A DNA stretch of 64,000 nt, taken from Dactylonectria macrodidyma. Taxonomy: Eukaryota > Ascomycota > Sordariomycetes > Hypocreales > Nectriaceae. The position numbers were made by a program, and so were the translations under genes. Location of the stretch: contig JAGMUV010000015.1 in assembly GCA_020744425.1 (NCBI GenBank), forward strand, positions 1,054,001-1,118,000, in the 5' to 3' direction. Every line of letters begins with the position of its first letter. The stretch's first letter is position 1. This document shows positions 1-11,810 of the stretch, piece by piece. The notes below the pieces were generated by a model, which made no database searches, had not been told where the DNA came from, and saw nothing but the letters and a program-made list of their open reading frames with translations.

Positions 1-1276
1 TGCCGCAGGCTTCTTCTTGAAGCTGGTGCCGATCCAACACTCAACCTAGCAGGAGGAGAGTTACATAGCTTCTACGAAGAAGCCGTATTTAATGGGTCTA
101 CTGTTTGTAGATTGTCCTTCACGTATAGACCTTCACGAACTGATGATTCTATAGGAATCTATTCGAATGGCTTTGAATCCCGAATTCGTTGGGCATTACG
201 GATTTATCGCCAGCCCAGGAATGTATTATGGTCGTTCGCCATTTTTGAGTTGTTGCGAGGGCATGGGAAATGGCATCAGGTCTGACTCAATCCAGACGTT
301 TCTAGCGTTTGGCTCGAATATCCATGATCGCGACAATGGCGGACTTACGTGTCTGCATATCGCACTGGAAAATTTGCGTCAATCGCATGCGGGATTGCAG
401 GACTTTTACGCTATTAAGTGCCTAATCCAGAGCGGGGCTAACCCTCGTGCTGTTGACAATTTTGGTAGGTCTGTTAGCGATGTCGCTTACAGCTACGGGG
501 GAATCACCAAGGTTTGTGGAAGCTACCGTGGGGATCTTTGGGACGCAGTACTGCAAAGCTGTGGTTTTGATATTTCCCAGTTTCGGTCCAGAGCCCATCA
601 GAGGAAAGCTAGATACACGAAACGGTATCGTAAGGTTCATTTCGAAGCACTCTGGGAACAGAGAGAAGCGGAATGTCCCTATTGGGATGGCATGCCCTGG
701 CCGCCATTGGAACCTGGAGAGACAGAAGTCGAGGACGATGAGACAAGCGAGGAAGACGATGAGACAAGCGAGGAAGACGATGAGACAAGCGAGGAAGACG
801 ATGAGACAAGCGAGGAAGACGATGAGACAAGCGAGGAAGACGATGAGACAAGCGAGGAAGACGATGAGACAAGCGAGGAAGACGATGAGACAAGCGAGGA
901 AGACGATGAGACAAGCGAGGAAGACGACGAGACCGACGAAGATGACGCAACTGACGAAGACGAAGGCACTGATAGTGAAGTTGGGGAATCTAGCGTCGGT
1001 CATTCAAAACTGGAGAGCAATGGCGACTCGGACAACCTGTGGTTGTTTCACCAGTGTAAGGAAAGATACCACTGTCAACAGATCGCGGGCGAAGGCGACT
1101 CGGAAGAGTCTGGTTTTGAGAGCGATGGGTATGAAATCCCAGAAAAGACCCCCAACTGGAATGAATGGTCGAACGAAGAGGAATATGCGCGTGACTACAC
1201 TGGTGTCGAGGGAGAGACGAGGTATGCCATGCAGCAGGTCCCTGAGCTGGACCTGGACAATCCATGGACAAACTAG
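1..1276 (+). CDS. Ankyrin-repeat protein, 5' partial, with acidic repeat tract
   Basis: The gene enters from the left edge and its start lies outside the window. Exons are <1-102 and 155-1276. The 52-bp intron (103-154) has GTTTGT at the donor, CTGAT as branch site and TATAG as acceptor. It is needed because the ankyrin frame RLLLEAGADP at the edge continues only in the other frame. Ankyrin-like helices follow (TFLAFGSNIHDRDNGG, TCLHIALENL, LIQSGANPRAVDNFGRS), then a basic stretch, then a nearly pure Asp/Glu/Thr/Ser tract encoded by a 21-bp minisatellite, and an acidic C-terminus without a known domain. Ankyrin repeats bind proteins, so a scaffold role is possible, but no substrate or pathway can be named. 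ORFs on other frames through the repeat are shadows. Confidence 0.8.
734..922 (+). repeat. Perfect 21-bp coding minisatellite, 9 units
   Basis: Nine consecutive identical 21-bp units each encode DDETSEE. A degenerating tenth copy follows (DDETDED, then DDATDED). The unit length is a multiple of three, so copy-number change keeps the ankyrin gene in frame. Nucleotide identity between units suggests recent expansion or gene conversion. Confidence 0.97.
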
Positions 1277-1503
1277 AACAAATGATAAATTCTCGCATTC
1301 GATGCTTGCTCTCTAGGCTTGAGACTGTGCATGCGAACACTCAAGAGGGTCGTGCCTTGTGTGAATGATTTGCATGTGGTCATTGTAGTCATTGGAAACG
1401 TAAAGTTGACTTCAATTGATAACTTGAGACATTCAACTTGACACCAATTGTCTGGTATTTCAGCCATGCGATATAAGGACCCAAAGCCCCTGTTCCTCAC
1501 ATA

Positions 1504-3250
1504 TTACCTCACTGGCCCTGCCTTTAAGCGGAGGACATGACCAAATCGATGAACTACAGCAACAATAACAACTCCGAAAGCCACAATGGCAGCCTGTGTA
1601 CCAAAACTGACGTCGTATCCAACCTTGGCACCCCACGGCTGCTGGAAGTAGCCAACACCGAAGCCACCAATGGCTCGTGCAAAATTGGACCATCCTGAAA
1701 CTTCAGCGGGAGCAGTGGGATACGAGTCCAGAACATATGCCGTCACGGCAACAGAGGTGCACATGATGCCAAAGCTGTGCAGTCCCCAGCCCATGACGAC
1801 GGCCGCGGCAGAGAGATGGCGGAATAGCGCCTGTCCAAGAAGCACAAGGCCGGCAATCATGAAGATAGACGAAATGTATATCGTGTACAGACGGGCCTCG
1901 GGCTCGAAGACACCGTTGTGCTTTCGTGTGTACCGGCGGGCGACGTAGTCATTGAAATAATGTCCGAATACTTCTCCAAACATGATTCCCACGATGGGAG
2001 AGAAGTAGAGGTAGCCGACACCGTTGTACGAGTAGCCGTATCCGCCGAATTCGCGAGGGGTGCCGAAGAGGATTGCGGTTGTAATGTTAATACCAATAGC
2101 CCAGGCAAAGAAGAGAAGACTGCAAAAGGTCAGCATGTTTATCATCAGATTGGATAAGGAGTGACGTACTAGGCAGTCAAGATAAGCAGAACCGGCGGCT
2201 TGAACAGAGTCTGGAAGTATCTCTTGAACGAGTCAAAGGCAGTCTCATAGTAAAGAGTGTGATGTCGCAGTTCCCAGACGCCAATCACTCGAGACAACCT
2301 CGACATCACTCCTTGGCCGCGAGGAGGCTGGTCAGAGGAGGGGATATCACGATTATACCAAGTCTCGTCGAGGAAGCAGAAAATCAGAATCATGTCAAGG
2401 CCACACACGCCAACACAAACCCAAAAGACATCCTCCCAGGAATTGGTTCCACCAAGGACAAAATTGCCGACCAAGGGACCCCAAAACGGAGAGGCAATGT
2501 AGAGCAGCGCCCACAGACCAATCTTTCGGGCGCGTTCGTGGAAGAAGAACATGTCCTTGATAAAGGCGATGGAAATAGTCTGGGCCGAGGTGATAAAAAA
2601 GCCGGTGAGGGCGCGCATGGCGTAGAAAACGGCAAAGTTGGGCGAGAGAGCCGTGGCGATGGAAAAGACCAGACCCAGGAGGTTTGACCAGAACAAAGTT
2701 GGCGCTCGTCCGAGGAAAGATGTCATGGGGACCCAAATCAAGCCACCCAGAGCCCTAGTGAGAGACATAGGTCAGAATATTGCAGTGTTGAGGGATTACT
2801 CGGTGTCTCTCACATCATCAACACATTGATACTATTCGTCTCGTTAATGGTACCCAGGGTCTCATGCCACTCAACCGCTTGCACGATCAGCGTAGCACTA
2901 CCAGCGGCCGAAGTAAAATCGGCACAAAATGCTCCCCAGGCAATGGTGAGGAGAATGGCATGTTTCTTCCAAGATGGCCAATTAAGAGGATCGTTGGGGT
3001 CCGAGGTCGGCTGCGGGAGGAGGACGGTCTATCAAGATATGCATATTAGCTATGGCCGCCGTGGCAAGTATCGTGAGATGCAAAGTCTTACGTGGCCATC
3101 TTTGGCAAGATGAAGAGGTGAGTCTGTAGGTCCATCGACTACGAGGACAACACCACCTTCGGCTCTCGCGGCATCGGGAAACGCTTGCACTGTTGGGAGC
3201 TTCTCCAAACGCTCATTGGATGAGGCATGTTCGACATCTGGCTTCTCCAT
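1504..3250 (-). CDS. MFS multidrug-type transporter (DHA1-like)
   Basis: Exons 3092-3250, 2814-3028, 2170-2754 and 1504-2119 give 524 aa. The introns are 63, 59 and 50 bp, with donors GTAAGA, GTGAGA and GTACGT. The cytosolic N-terminus of about 75 residues leads into DPNDPLNWPSWKKH, the usual entry to TM1 in fungal DHA1 drug:H+ antiporters. TM segments follow, including LFWSNLLGLVFSIATALS, the RALTGFF helix, a central loop ending near FKRYFQTLFKPPVLL and six C-terminal helices. The length matches the family. It should sit in the plasma membrane and export small organic molecules. It lies at the left end of the peroxisomal-enzyme block, and its promoter has CGGAAWT-type sites, so it is a candidate exporter or self-protection pump for that pathway. 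The substrate cannot be read from sequence. Confidence 0.88.
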
Positions 3251-4131
3251 GTTGACAAGAGGAAAGGATGTATGAGTTCGCTGTAATCAATCGCCGTGAA
3301 GCTATAGACACGAGTAGCTATCTTCAAGCTCTTCGCTATAGAGCACCTGCCAGCATCATATATACGCCTTGGTCATCTCATCACCATCCATGCCAACCAC
3401 CAGCCCCCGGCCATCTTCCAGGATGGCAGCTTGTGTTCCGAAATTGCGTACCCGGGGTCTCCATGGGGTAAGACTTCCCCACGGGGTCAATATTGGTGGC
3501 GTACGCCCTAGTCTGATAATGCGCAGCTGACCGTTGGCCCTTGACGCCAACTGTATTGGAAATTCCGTGGATTTCCGTTGGAGGCACAAGGCCACGAAAC
3601 CACTAACAATAAAGCCACCAAGGACGAATTAGGGGCTCCACTCCTCCTCTTTCACGGTTCATCTTGGCATGCCATAAATCTCGTTGATAATGAGCTTGGC
3701 ATTAAACTCTAACTAGCTATCATCACCAGGTGATCCGGGGATTCGGGTTGCCAGCGGAATCGATGGAACCGTCGAAGGCAGATTTTGGTGCAGAAGGAAC
3801 GATAGACGGATGCCATGGACGGAGATTTCGTTTTTACAGCAATTTGTTAGATCTTAGCAGAATATGCAGACTATCTATGTCCAATAATGGGGGAGCCAGC
3901 TCTACCACATATACAGCTTTCATATTTGAAAATGTGGGCTGAGGAAAATCTTATCTGATCCACAATACTGGCTAAACATGCTTCCAATACCTAGTCTCGA
4001 TGACGTCAACTTAACATTCATGTAGTAGAGAAATGTGATAAAATTGGCAGTAATACATATTGCAAAAGGCCCTTAACAAAAATCATTCCATCTCCCAAGT
4101 AATCAAATCTTGTATCTAATGCTATCGTACT
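3251..4131. promoter_or_regulatory. MFS promoter and reductase 3' region
   Basis: No convincing gene. Close to the MFS start are two TTCCG-type elements (AATTCCG at 3561-3567 and ATTTCCG at 3571-3577), part of a motif seen in the promoters of neighbouring genes. The right half is AT-rich and presumably holds the reductase terminator. Confidence 0.4.
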
Positions 4132-5742
4132 TCAAGCAACAGACTCCAAATCAGTACCCCCGCTAATGCTGAGAATGCTATCTTTGATGCCATTCGTCTT
4201 CACACCGTTCTCCTGCTTCTGAGTGAAGCCGTTCTCTTCAGGAATGCCGTTCTCTTTGGCAACTCCATTCTCCTTGGTGACTCCATTCTCCTTAGGAGCG
4301 CTCTTCTCCAAGCGAGCAGTGACAGCATCAGCGGGATGGGGCGCCAGTTTGCTCTGCTTCCAAGCCTCCTCAACACCCACAGCAGCCGAACGAGGCAAGA
4401 CGCCAGCGTTCTCAAACGAGCGGAAAGTATTCACCCAACAGTCGTATGTATCGTCGTACCTCGTCCAGCCAAACTTGCGAGCCTTTGATACGGAACCAAT
4501 GGTGAACCAGGCCTTGCCGACGGCCCAGTCGAAGAAGTCCCAGGTGCCCCATTCAAAAGCTTCTGGGTTGCCGCCGTGATTGCGGACCACCTGTTTCCAG
4601 GTCTCCTCGTTGTCCTTGGCCCAGTCGCTCATGTAGAAGTTGTGTGACATGCGCTGGTCCTCGCCGCTGGCGTTCCACTGGTCTGATTCGGGAATCTGTA
4701 CCGGACAGTCAGTATCCGTATTCAAATGACTTCTCGTTTGATCAACTTACATCGACACCAAAGTACTTTCCAAGCTTGGGCCAAAAGTATTTCCACACAA
4801 TAACATCGCCATTGGTGTGGTTGAATGCCTCGTTCTTGGTGTGCTCCGAAGTAGATGCCCAGATGCTCATGTCTGCAATACTGGGGGCATAGGACGCATC
4901 ATCGACTGAGTTAAAGAAGAATTTGTTTCCAGGGAAGGTGGGAACCTTGCCGGCTTCACGGCAGCAAAGGATGTAGATGGCCAAGGTTAGAGCTGCGGAC
5001 ATTCCGTTTCCTACCCGAGTACTTGTCAGCATGGATGAGGGGAGAATGAGGAATTGAGCTTCTTACCTGCGGGGGTGAAGCCAATGATGGCATTGGGTCG
5101 GATAACGTTCCAGTCCCAGCTGCGTTTTGTAGCAAGATCAAAGAGAAAGTCTTCTTGTGGGTAATAGAAGTTCTCTCCATGGTCGTCATATCGCTTCATA
5201 CCCTCGTGGATGGGAACCTCGACAGGGCCGAGATGGACTCCATAATGCTAGCCATGGTTAGTCTGGTTGCACCCCGAGATGAGAATAATATTCACGAACC
5301 TTTCCTCCGGTGTGGAGGCAAACGCGCTGCAGACTCTTGGCAGCAACGACATCGATGGCGACGAGGAAATTGGTGAACAGAGGAAGATTGTATTCCTTCA
5401 ACTTGGCAAAGTCGGCGACATGCACGTACGAGGCGAAGTATGCATGCGTCACATCGTGGCAAAGCACCCTCATTTGCTCTATGAGGTCCTCGACAGGCTT
5501 AAGGAAGTCGAGGGCGACGAAGTGAATGCGGTGGTCTTGCCAGAATAACTGCTTGGGAGTTCGTCGGGATGTAATGATAATCTTGGACCTGAGGCATGTG
5601 TCAGTGGATGCATCTTCTATCGTGATTGAGTCATGACTAACCACTCAGACTCTGGCTGCCGAATAAGGTGTTCAATGATTGCATTGCCAGTGATGCCATT
5701 GGCACCAGTAACGAAAGCAACCTTTCCCTTGTGCGATGCCAT
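4132..5742 (-). CDS. PRISE-family enone reductase (SirQ-like NAD(P)-dependent SDR)
   Basis: Exons 5642-5742, 5300-5588, 5067-5247, 4751-5010 and 4132-4695 encode 464 aa. The four introns are 52-56 bp. The Rossmann start VAFVTGANGITGNAI (near residue 8) has the TGxxGxxG fingerprint. The progesterone 5-beta-reductase/iridoid synthase (PRISE) signature follows: the TGGKHYG lysine, the NFYYPQED tyrosine and WNVIRPNAIIGFTPAG. Family members reduce the C=C bond of enones with NAD(P)H. In fungi they are often annotated as epimerases and occur in metabolite clusters. The C-terminus carries an unusual low-complexity tail with a repeated KENG(V/I) unit, absent from the core fold. It is divergently paired with the acyl-CoA ligase over a 421-bp shared promoter. 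The substrate is unknown, but conjugated acids or ketones are expected. Confidence 0.87.
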
Positions 5743-6163
5743 GGTTGCGATAAATGTGTGATGTGGTAGATGACGGAATGCTTGAATGAGATGAGATAGC
5801 TTGAATCGGATCTGTACTTGGCAACACGGGGTATTGCATATATGTGTATTTGGATTGGACTGGCCAGATCAAAACATAATACCCCGGATTGATTTCATAG
5901 CCAAAGCGAGGGGAAATATTCCGGGGTACGGGAGACGGCATCATCAGGCCAATCTTCGGAATCCGAAATTCCAGCTTCGGAACTTGGCTAGATTTCCAAC
6001 GCCGGCGCGGAGCTTCTTAGCGACGGATCCATTTGCGGTATAGATCTGGGGACAGTCTACGAGGAAGTACTGCCTCGTGTAATAATACCAAACTATCTGA
6101 TTTGTTATTTCTTGACTCTTCCATAGCAATTGAATTGCAACGACAGCATCAATCACCGACACA
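5743..6163. promoter_or_regulatory. Bidirectional promoter, reductase/acyl-CoA ligase
   Basis: This 421-bp divergent intergenic region is rich in Zn2Cys6-type half sites. A 13-bp palindrome, TTCGGAATCCGAA (5955-5967), contains CGG-N3-CCG. TACCCCGGA (5880-5888) and TCCGGGGTA (5920-5928) form a perfect 9-bp inverted repeat, and CGGGGTA also occurs at 5827-5833. A further CGGAA lies near 5978. This layout suggests co-regulation of both genes by a binuclear zinc-cluster factor. Confidence 0.6.
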
Positions 6164-8221
6164 ATGGTCATCTACACAAATCCTGAGCCACTCAACTACC
6201 CCCAAGACGCGACCATTACGGACGTGCTCTTCCGTCACAACCTCAATGATACACCAGACCAAAAACCAGCTATTATAGATGGAATTTCTGGCGAAGTTGT
6301 CTTTACGTATGCTACCTTTAGAGAAAGCGTTCGAAAGGTGGCGCGTCATCTTCGTCATGAGGTTGGGGTGAAGGAGGGCGCTGTGGTCGGAATTCTGTCT
6401 ACCAACAAGGTAATCATTCAGAGACACTCTTACCACTTCCAAATTCAACTGAATCATTGCTAACATGTCTTTAACAAAAGAACTACTACCCTATCTGTGT
6501 GCACGCCATCCTCGCGGTCGGCGGTGTTGTATCTGCCTTGAACCCACTATACGAGCCGAACGTAAGCGCAATCCACTTAATAGCGTGTCGACACCTAGAA
6601 TACTAACAAAGACATATAGGAACTGGCCCATGCCCTAGGTCTGAGCGAACCTGCTCATGTACTTGCCGAAGAGGCTCTTCTACCAAAGCTCGTCGCGGCT
6701 CTGGGCACACTACCCAGTCTCTTTGAGAAACCAAGCTTGCACGTCTGGGACACTGCAGAGTCTGAGCCCGGAGTTTATGCGGCTTTGGATGTCGAATCCA
6801 TCATCCAAAATGGTGTAGCCGACTTCCAACCGCCCAGGTATGCTCCTGGCACCGCTGCAAAGAAGCTCGCCTTCATCTGCTTCAGCTCCGGGACCTCGGG
6901 GCTCGTCAAGGGCGTCAAGCTTAGCCACGGCAACATTGTCTCCAACATTTTTCAGCAGTCGCAAGGTCTTCGCGGGATGTTTACCCCTCAGACTGTTGTG
7001 GCTTTAATCGTTCCCTTCTTCCATGTTCTGGGTTTGGCTGGGTTCTGCTGCCAATACGTGTGCCAGGTAAGCCATTTCTTTTGCTAATGAAGGTGCAGTG
7101 TACTGACAGCTGCCATAAGGGTGCTCCGATTGTGACATTCAAGAGATTCGAAGTCGGGCCCTTGATGGAGGCAGTTAACAAGTACTCAAGTAAGTGACCT
7201 TCAGCTCTATCCTTTTGCAATACGCAACTCATTCGCCAAACAGTCACGCACATCAACGTCGTCCCGCCAATTGCTCTAGAGCTCTTGCGCAACTCCGCAG
7301 CCCAAGGCGAGTATCCATCTGTCAAATGCTTGATCAACGCCGCCGCTCCATTGAATCAACGACAAGCAGATCAACTCTGTGAGAAATTCGGCTGCGTCGT
7401 TACCCAGTGGTATGGAATGACCGAAGCCAGCCCAAGCATCGCGTCTCAGAGAGAAAACGAGGTGGAGATTCCTGGCACGATTGGCAGGCTTTTGCCCGGC
7501 ATTGAAATGAGAATAGTGGATGAAGACTTTAACGGTATGTTGTGCCTAAATAATTCGTTTCGTATAACAAACTAACAGCTCGCAAGATGCACGTGTTGGC
7601 GAGTTTGCGATCCGCGGCCCAAACATCATGCAAGGCTACGTCGACAGTGGAAAACGATCCGACAGTCCGCATACGCCAGACGGATTCCTTAGAACTGGAG
7701 ACATTGGTCATGTCGACGAAAACGGCTACTTGTATATTGTGGATCGAGCCAAGGAGATGATCAAAGTCAAAGGGTACGTATCTGAATCATCCAACTCCTT
7801 TTCTCCAACTAATGGTTGTTTTTCTCTTATTAGGAACCAAGTCGCGCCTGCAGAACTCGAAGCGATCCTCATTACTCATCCAAGAGTCACCGACGCTGCT
7901 GTTTGCGGCATCTACAACGAGCATGGGACGTCAGAGATGCCCGTTGGCTACATCACGACCGATGTCCAAGGCGGCGAAGAACAGCAACTGCTCAAGGACG
8001 ATGTTTTGAAACACGTGCACTCTCAGGTGAGCAGGTACAAGCAGATAACAGGTGGACTGCACGTTCTCCATGCCATTCCGAGAAAGTAAGTATCTTACGT
8101 CCAACTTGGTCGACATTGAGATTGCTGACAATGGTAAAGCCCTGCGGGTAAAATATTGCGACGCCTGTTGCCGGCTAAGCTTCAGGCTGCCAATCGTTCT
8201 TCTGTTCCTTCGAGACTGTGA
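6164..8221 (+). CDS. 4-coumarate-CoA ligase-like acyl-CoA synthetase, PTS1 (SRL)
   Basis: Eight exons (6164-6409, 6481-6561, 6620-7066, 7120-7189, 7244-7534, 7587-7773, 7834-8085, 8140-8221) encode 551 aa, normal for the ANL superfamily. The AMP-binding loop FSSGTSGLVKG, the QWYGMTEASP motif, the TGDIGHVDENGYLYIVDR hinge region, KEMIKVKG and the C-terminal NPAGKILRR lysine are all present. The enzyme should adenylate a carboxylic acid and form its CoA thioester. The last three residues are SRL, a good PTS1, so it should act in peroxisomes, as do fungal fatty-acid, phenylpropanoid and toxin-pathway ligases. The exact acid is unknown. It shares a promoter with the enone reductase and faces the Zn2Cys6 factor tail to tail across 145 bp. 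Confidence 0.92.
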
Positions 8222-8366
8222 CTTGGCAATTTTGATTTCGTTAGAGGCAGTTATTTATAGAATAGATACGACAGTTGCGCTACTATATTCTGTCCCCCAT
8301 GACATTGCCATGTTTAGAGAAGGAAATAGAGATCAACAATGTTTCAATCTACTCTCTTCATTCAGA

Positions 8367-11312
8367 CTAATAACCACCACTAGAAGGATTACAAAGATTT
8401 AATACAGCCTTGTCCACATCCATCCCAATGCTAAACATGCCAGTAGACTCTAGTGGGCCGAATATCGACTGCTCAATGTCGAATCCCATTCCCATGCCTC
8501 CTCCAACCCGCTCTGCGATCATTTTGCCATCCTCAGTAATCGTCTCAAGACCATCCACAGAACTTCTTGGGTTCATTCCGTCGCCGTTGATTATGGCTTC
8601 AAAGTTGAAGTCTAGCATGGCCCACTCCGGGAGCTCTGGCGTAGGGTTGTCAACTCCAGTTTCCATCATTGCCCAAATGTCAGAGGTCGGGTCTGATTGT
8701 GCAATCTGCCTTCTAGGCAACATCGGGCCGGGCTCGGAAACAAGACTCCCCCTTCGATCGAATCCGCTTGAGCCCATTGTAACATCATTCGAGAATTCCC
8801 CAGTTTGGCCCGTTCGCTCTCCGTGGGTCATTGGCACAGCCTCCATTGGAGAAGGCCGTGTCAGGCCAAGATCCGAATTGGGTGCGGACTGTTGGCCGGC
8901 AGCATCTTGCAAGTTGCTTGTACTCTGTATGTCCCTCCCCTCGATCACTTCCTCGTTTAAGGTGCGCTGGACAATCAGCGTCAACTTGCGGACCCATCTC
9001 ATCGTCTTTCCCGACACCCAGATTCTGTGGCAGTACATGTTCAATGAACGAGTAGCAGCCAGAATCAGGTCTTTGTATCTCCTCTTGAGCTTTGGTTCTC
9101 TAGTCACCAATCCAATCATCACCATCGTCGCGCTGGTCAGGTAGTGACTAAAGGGAAAGCAGTATTTGAGAGCGCTATCTTGAATATTCTCGTGTGCACT
9201 GAGGATACTGGCTGCCAGGCTTGCACAGAGCGACACGGATTCGAGCTCGTCATCTTCGGTGCGTCCGGCCGGTGGTTTATTCGTCAAAAAGGGCCGTCGG
9301 ATTAATAGGCGAAGAAAGGTACTGCACTACTTATGTGTTAGCGCTTTTGCAGAAGCGTTGGACTATGTTGGATCTCACCGAGAAAAGCAACATCGTTTGC
9401 TTGACTTGCCACCGCAGCCTCGTCCCAAACTGAAGATCCGGAGATATCCTAGGGTCAAATGATAAATCTTTTGGTACGGTTTCCAGGAGATTACACAGCA
9501 CGCTGTCTGCATACTCCACCATGGCCGAGGAAGAAGAATTCTGTCCTTTGATGCCGTACATGAGCTCCCACACTTTGCTCACGACCCGAGAGAACCGTAC
9601 CATGGCCGTCAGATATGGCATCGGAGTGATGGGCTCGCTTGCAATTTCCAATGCAGTTTCTCGTTTGAGATCCTGGGTAGTATGTGAAGTTTTCGAGAAC
9701 CTGCTCAGCCAGTCGTCACCAAGTTCCAAGGGCAACGCGGTGTCGATGTTGCTGTCTTGGATGAGATATGGCCGTCCTGACTCAATCGCCAGCCGACGGT
9801 CCAGGACGTATATTGACCACCAGGTTCGACAGTACATTTGGCTCCAGAAGACGGGCATCTTGTCGTACGTGCTTTGGCGGTGCAAGCCAACGATGTGTGC
9901 GTTTGAAACGAGGAGGGCGTGGATTCTGACGGCTCGTTGGGTAGCGTCGAGGCGGAATAGATATAGAACCTTGAAACGGTCAGTAAATACTGCTGTAGTG
10001 GCTGAACAGAAAAAAATCTTACTCTCAGCACGAGGATCTGCAGGGTCACCAAAGACTTGGCAGCCGCGTTGCTCATCTCCATCGTGTCCTGCATCAAGGC
10101 CAGCCCAACGCTATACAGGCTCCATCCAGCAGAATGCACGCCGTTTGCATCCGTCATCCTCGTCGAGACGCTGCAACGACCTAGAGCCAGACAGAAGCAG
10201 ACAAGGGCCACGGACATGCGCTTTTGCTCTCGGTCGGCAGAGTTGCTCATGGACCACAGCGCCGAATACTCCCAGAGCTCGTCGAATGTGGCCCACACGG
10301 TTGGACGGTGGAGAATTGGATAGAGGATGTGGATTTCGTCCATGAAGATGGCGAGATATCTCCTCCACTCCTCTTCGTTTGCCACGACTCCGTGCTGGTT
10401 CAGTACACTCTCCAGCCAGCCGCGGACCTTTCGGGAGCCCTTGTCACCAGGCGCCGCAGGTGGTCCGGCGGGGATATTCGGGAGCGATTTGGAAGCGGCA
10501 TTAACGGGGCCTTCGTCGACGTCTTGGAAGGCTGGGCTCATGGAGATTTCTCCCGCGAATGTCTGACCGTCCACCTCCAAGACGCTGTCGAGCTCGGTAG
10601 ATTTTGGAGTGGGAAAGTCCTCTCCAGGCATTCCTCCGTGGGCGTGGGGATGATGAGGAGCCCGATACTTCGCCGCGTCTTGGATCGGGCTTTGCATTAC
10701 GTTCAATCGACGTTCTACTTCGACGAGACGCGACAGAAGCTCGTGATTGGAGACACTGGTTGAACTTGTAAGCTATTATTGATATCAACACGCACGATTG
10801 GGGGTCATACTTGTTACCAGTAGTAAAGCTCGACATGTCTGCTTCAGAGCCTGTGGTCCAGCTTTTCTGATCTTGTCGGGTTTGCGTCCCTCGCGGAGCA
10901 GACACGCATTGCCTCTTTCTAGCGACGCATTGCGCACAGGGTTCGCCTCCTTCGCACTGAGATTCAGTTAATGGCCGTGTTTCTTCTGCGAAAGAATGTA
11001 TAAGGGTTACTGACCTTGATTTTTCGTGTTTGACATGATGTGCTACACGCAGTGAACCTTGGTAAGCGGTATTGAGCATTGACGCGAGAGATTCTAGACG
11101 TACCATGCTCTGGATATATATTTGCCTCGCTTCATCTTCTTCACCGGGCGCTCTGGAGACTCTGGCCCGGGCGACGTGCCCTTGGTTTGCTCATCTACGG
11201 ACCTTCGCTTGGCGCGTTCGGCAGTGGCATCGACCGTCTCGCCGCCATTTTCATCATCAGCCGTCGCGACCAAGATGGTCTGAGTGGTATCGTCCTGAGG
11301 TTCAGTCGTCAT
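8367..11312 (-). CDS. Zn2Cys6 transcription factor with fungal-specific TF domain
   Basis: Exons 11104-11312, 11015-11042, 10811-10956, 10023-10764, 9379-9969 and 8367-9326 encode 891 aa. The zinc cluster near residues 71-97 is perfect: ACTSCQTRKIKC followed by CEGGEPCAQC and RKRQC. It is assembled from three exons, the middle one only 28 nt. A short coiled coil (NHELLSRLVEVERRL) follows, probably for dimerisation. The fungal_trans region contains EEEWRRYLAIFMDEIHILYP, GLHRQSTY and WWSIYVLDRRLA, and a later segment includes RLLIRRPFL. The last intron (9327-9378) uses the branch GCTAAC and acceptor GTAG. The factor sits in the middle of the enzyme block and is the obvious candidate pathway regulator. 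Its own promoter has palindromic CGG/CCG sites, which would fit autoregulation. Confidence 0.9.
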
Positions 11313-11810
11313 ACTGAAAGCAACAGCGAGCAGTGGGATCAATCCTGGTTGCTTGTCTGCAACGGTGGAGTCGAGAGAGAGATGCAGTCGGCAAGCTCGC
11401 GGGTGGGGTCTCCTGGACGAGGGGCACAGCGAACGATAAAAGCCAGAGCCAAGCAACTAATTTGTTTTACTCCTAGCCTGCAGTGACGTATCAATAGCTC
11501 GCTTATTCTAACCCCGTGGTCGAGACCAGCCGGCGAGCCCCATATACCCCAGATCGCTTTGCCCCGGATCCTTCACCTCCTTGTGATGGTCTGCCTCCCT
11601 TCTCCAGAATCCCCACGGTTGGCAAAGTCCCACCCCCGCATTTCATTCGGTATTCGGGGGCCTGGTCTAGGTTTGGATCTTGACTCGATGTGGTCTAGAG
11701 ACGTGAGATGAGGGGATGCTAGCGGGCTGGGGTTTTCCAGGATCCGGAATTTTTTACGGAAATTCCGTCGGTGAGGAAACTTGGGGCCTCCTAATGTGAC
11801 CGCCATGTCT
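11313..11810. promoter_or_regulatory. Promoter of the large Zn2Cys6 factor
   Basis: No gene. GATCCGGAATT and the perfect palindrome ACGGAAATTCCGT (within 11741-11770) lie about 430 bp upstream of the factor start and just past the end of the alpha/beta hydrolase. CGG-N5-CCG is a typical dimeric zinc-cluster target. Confidence 0.5.

Noticed and set aside
422..1003. Antisense and alternate-frame ORFs across the minisatellite (runs of ACLIVFL, SSSLV, RLPRLSH)
   Set aside because: They are translations of the 21-bp repeat in other frames. The ankyrin frame explains the DNA.
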